DNA of 64,000 nt from Pseudoxanthomonas mexicana (GTDB lineage Bacteria > Pseudomonadota > Gammaproteobacteria > Xanthomonadales > Xanthomonadaceae), in NCBI RefSeq assembly GCF_001556105.1, contig NZ_LSIF01000064.1, positions 18,783 through 82,782 of the forward strand, given 5' to 3'. Every line of letters starts with the position of its first letter. The first letter of the stretch is position 1. The translations under genes were made by a program, and so were the position numbers. The notes beneath the pieces are model-generated. The model did no database searches. It had not been told where the DNA came from and was given only the letters and a program-made list of their open reading frames with translations. Positions 62,864-64,000 of the stretch are shown piece after piece.

Positions 62864-63476
62864 GACGCCTCGCCACTTCGTCCCAGCGCACCACGTTGTA
62901 GAACGCGGCGATGTAGTCGGGGCGGCGGTTCTGGTACTTCAGGTAGTAGGCGTGTTCCCACACGTCCAGGCCGAGGATGGGCGTACCGCCGGAGCCGATG
63001 CCGGCCATCAGCGGGCTGTCCTGGTTGCCGCTGCTCTCCACCGACAGGCGGCCGTCGCTGCCGACCACCAGCCACGCCCAGCCGCTGCCGAAGCGCGTGA
63101 GCGCGGCCTTGGTGAAGGCGTCCTTGAAGGCGTCGAGGCCGCCGAGATCCTTGTCGATCGCCTCGGCCAGCGCGCCGCCCGGCGCACCGCCGCCGCCCTC
63201 GCCGGCCGGCGCCATCACCGTCCAGAACAGGCTGTGGTTGGCGTGGCCGCCGCCGTTGTTGCGCACCGGCAGCTGCAGCGCGGCGGGCAGCTTCGACAGG
63301 TCGGCGATCAGGTCTTCGACCGGCGTGTTCTCGTACGGCGTGTCCTTCACCGCGGCGTTGAGGTTGTTGATGTAGGTCTGGTGGTGCTTGCTGTGGTGGA
63401 TCTCCATGGTCTGCGCATCGATGTGCGGTTCCAGGGCGTCGTAGGCATACGGGAGGGCGGGCAGCGTGAACGGCAT
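62844..63476 (-). CDS. sodA: Superoxide dismutase, manganese type
   Basis: Dismutates superoxide in the cytoplasm. The 210-residue protein of the Fe/Mn SOD family starts [20 protein letters not shown] with the ligand His27 in [13 protein letters not shown]; other ligands are the His in [11 protein letters not shown], the Asp in LDVWEHAYY and the adjacent His. [10 protein letters not shown] and NQDSPLM (the Gln at the Mn-type position) indicate manganese preference over iron, where a different Gln is used. An ATG with GGAGA just before it begins at 63476. It overlaps the ZIP transporter gene. Confidence 0.95.
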   Translation of the reverse strand: MPFTLPALPYAYDALEPHIDAQTMEIHHSKHHQTYINNLNAAVKDTPYENTPVEDLIADLSKLPAALQLPVRNNGGGHANHSLFWTVMAPAGEGGGGAPGGALAEAIDKDLGGLDAFKDAFTKAALTRFGSGWAWLVVGSDGRLSVESSGNQDSPLMAGIGSGGTPILGLDVWEHAYYLKYQNRRPDYIAAFYNVVRWDEVARRHADAGR

Positions 63477-63504
63477 GGTCGGGTCTCCGGGGGAATGTCG
63501 AGGA

Positions 63505-64000
63505 TCAGTGGCGGGCGCCGTCTAACGGCGGGAAGGCGACGGTGGCGCTGGCCCGCAACAGGGCGGACGTGCGCGCGCAGGCGCCGTGCACGGCCTGCCA
63601 GCGCAGCAGGGCGATGCGGGCTTCGGTCAGGTGGCGGATGGCGTGCAGGCGGATGTCGTCGCGCGTGCCGGCATCGCAGGCGATGCGCATCAGCGCGTCG
63701 TGCGCGGTGCACAGGTGGTCGAGCGCGCTGGCGTCATCGCCGCGGCGTTCGCAGGTGTCGGCAAGGTTGTGGTGGGCCACGACGAGGGCGGCGAGGCAGT
63801 CGTCGGGCGAGGCGGCCAGTGCGGGCCCGGCCGCCAGGGTCGTGGCCAGGTGCAGGGCGCGGGTGTAATCGAGCGCGGCCAGGTCCAGCCGGCCGGCGGC
63901 GAAGGCGGTGTTGCCCTGCCGTGTCAGCCTGCGCCACTGCGCAAGGCCTGACCCACCCCCAGAGAACTGGGCCAACGTAAAGTAGAGACTTTGTTCCGCA
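63505..64000 (-). CDS. Hypothetical TPR-like protein, 5' end beyond the window
   Basis: At least 156 residues are present and the frame stays open to the end of the window; a TTG at 63975 is possible but has no ribosome site, so the true start probably lies past 64000. Helical repeats like [28 protein letters not shown] and [21 protein letters not shown] read as tetratricopeptide units, with a cysteine-containing C-terminal half. The gene sits 28 bp upstream of sodA on the same strand, so it is probably part of the sodA-ZIP operon. No family is recognised. Confidence 0.65.
   Translation of the reverse strand, partial: AEQSLYFTLAQFSGGGSGLAQWRRLTRQGNTAFAAGRLDLAALDYTRALHLATTLAAGPALAASPDDCLAALVVAHHNLADTCERRGDDASALDHLCTAHDALMRIACDAGTRDDIRLHAIRHLTEARIALLRWQAVHGACARTSALLRASATVAFPPLDGARH

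Overview
This window looks like chromosomal DNA from a high-GC gammaproteobacterium of the Xanthomonadaceae/Lysobacterales (Stenotrophomonas/Pseudoxanthomonas/Xanthomonas type). The inference rests on gene content rather than on a search. It carries the ndk-rlmN-pilF-rodZ-yfgM-bamB-der block without ispG/hisS, a PsrA-like regulator ahead of a fadN/fadA pair, an agmatine deiminase/N-carbamoylputrescine amidase pair, a GacA-type regulator whose sequence fits the xanthomonad form, a lineage-specific repetitive membrane protein, and a fused glucosylglycerol-phosphate phosphatase/synthase of the type known from Stenotrophomonas rhizophila. I saw no rRNA, tRNA, insertion sequence, prophage or CRISPR array. 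Most of the window is densely packed core genome.

Layout. 1-7.97 kb: 5' end of guaB, a REP-like palindrome, folD, a DUF1244 protein coupled to a membrane-anchored hydrolase, a Kef-type antiporter, a small membrane protein, an SDR enzyme with a divergent AraC regulator, and moeB with an N-terminal rhodanese domain. 8-16 kb (minus strand): moeA overlapping der, then the coupled bamB-yfgM and rodZ-pilF-rlmN-ndk genes, for outer-membrane assembly, cell shape, pili and rRNA/tRNA modification. 16.1-20.5 kb (plus): PsrA-like repressor with its own palindromic operator, then fadN and fadA for fatty-acid beta-oxidation. 20.5-30.5 kb (minus): csaA-oxidoreductase pair, then a long run galU - nucleotide-sugar dehydratase - WecA-like transferase - lapB - lapA - ihfB - rpsA - cmk, joining surface-polysaccharide synthesis to translation. 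30.6-37.5 kb (plus): ribosomal protein L36 of the zinc-free type, a small exported protein, aguA, a Tat-exported aldo/keto reductase, a transporter, aguB, an acetyltransferase and a TraB-family protein. 37.5-45.2 kb (minus): an efflux system with one adaptor and two different RND pumps.

45.6-54.4 kb: two tandem c-type cytochromes, a repetitive membrane protein with nfuA, phhB with a TonB-domain lipoprotein, and divergent rluC and rne; the rne leader has a hairpin that traps the ribosome-binding site. 54.5-58.7 kb is the least ordinary stretch: an orphan membrane gene, gacA, an M28 peptidase, a gene-poor gap, a small orphan, a PEP-mutase-like enzyme, then a strongly folded untranslated region ending in an intrinsic terminator and preceded by a GacA-box-like palindrome, and a 37-residue membrane miniprotein. 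58.7-64 kb (minus): ggpPS (compatible-solute synthesis), a 900-bp interval with six tandem 42-bp repeats, and an overlapping Mn-type superoxide dismutase/ZIP metal-transporter pair.

The best leads for something undescribed are the folded RNA candidate at about 58.33-58.54 kb, which may tie to the gacA gene 2.6 kb away, and the 42-bp repeat array upstream of ggpPS. Both are sequence observations with inferred roles; no folding, alignment or database search could be run here.
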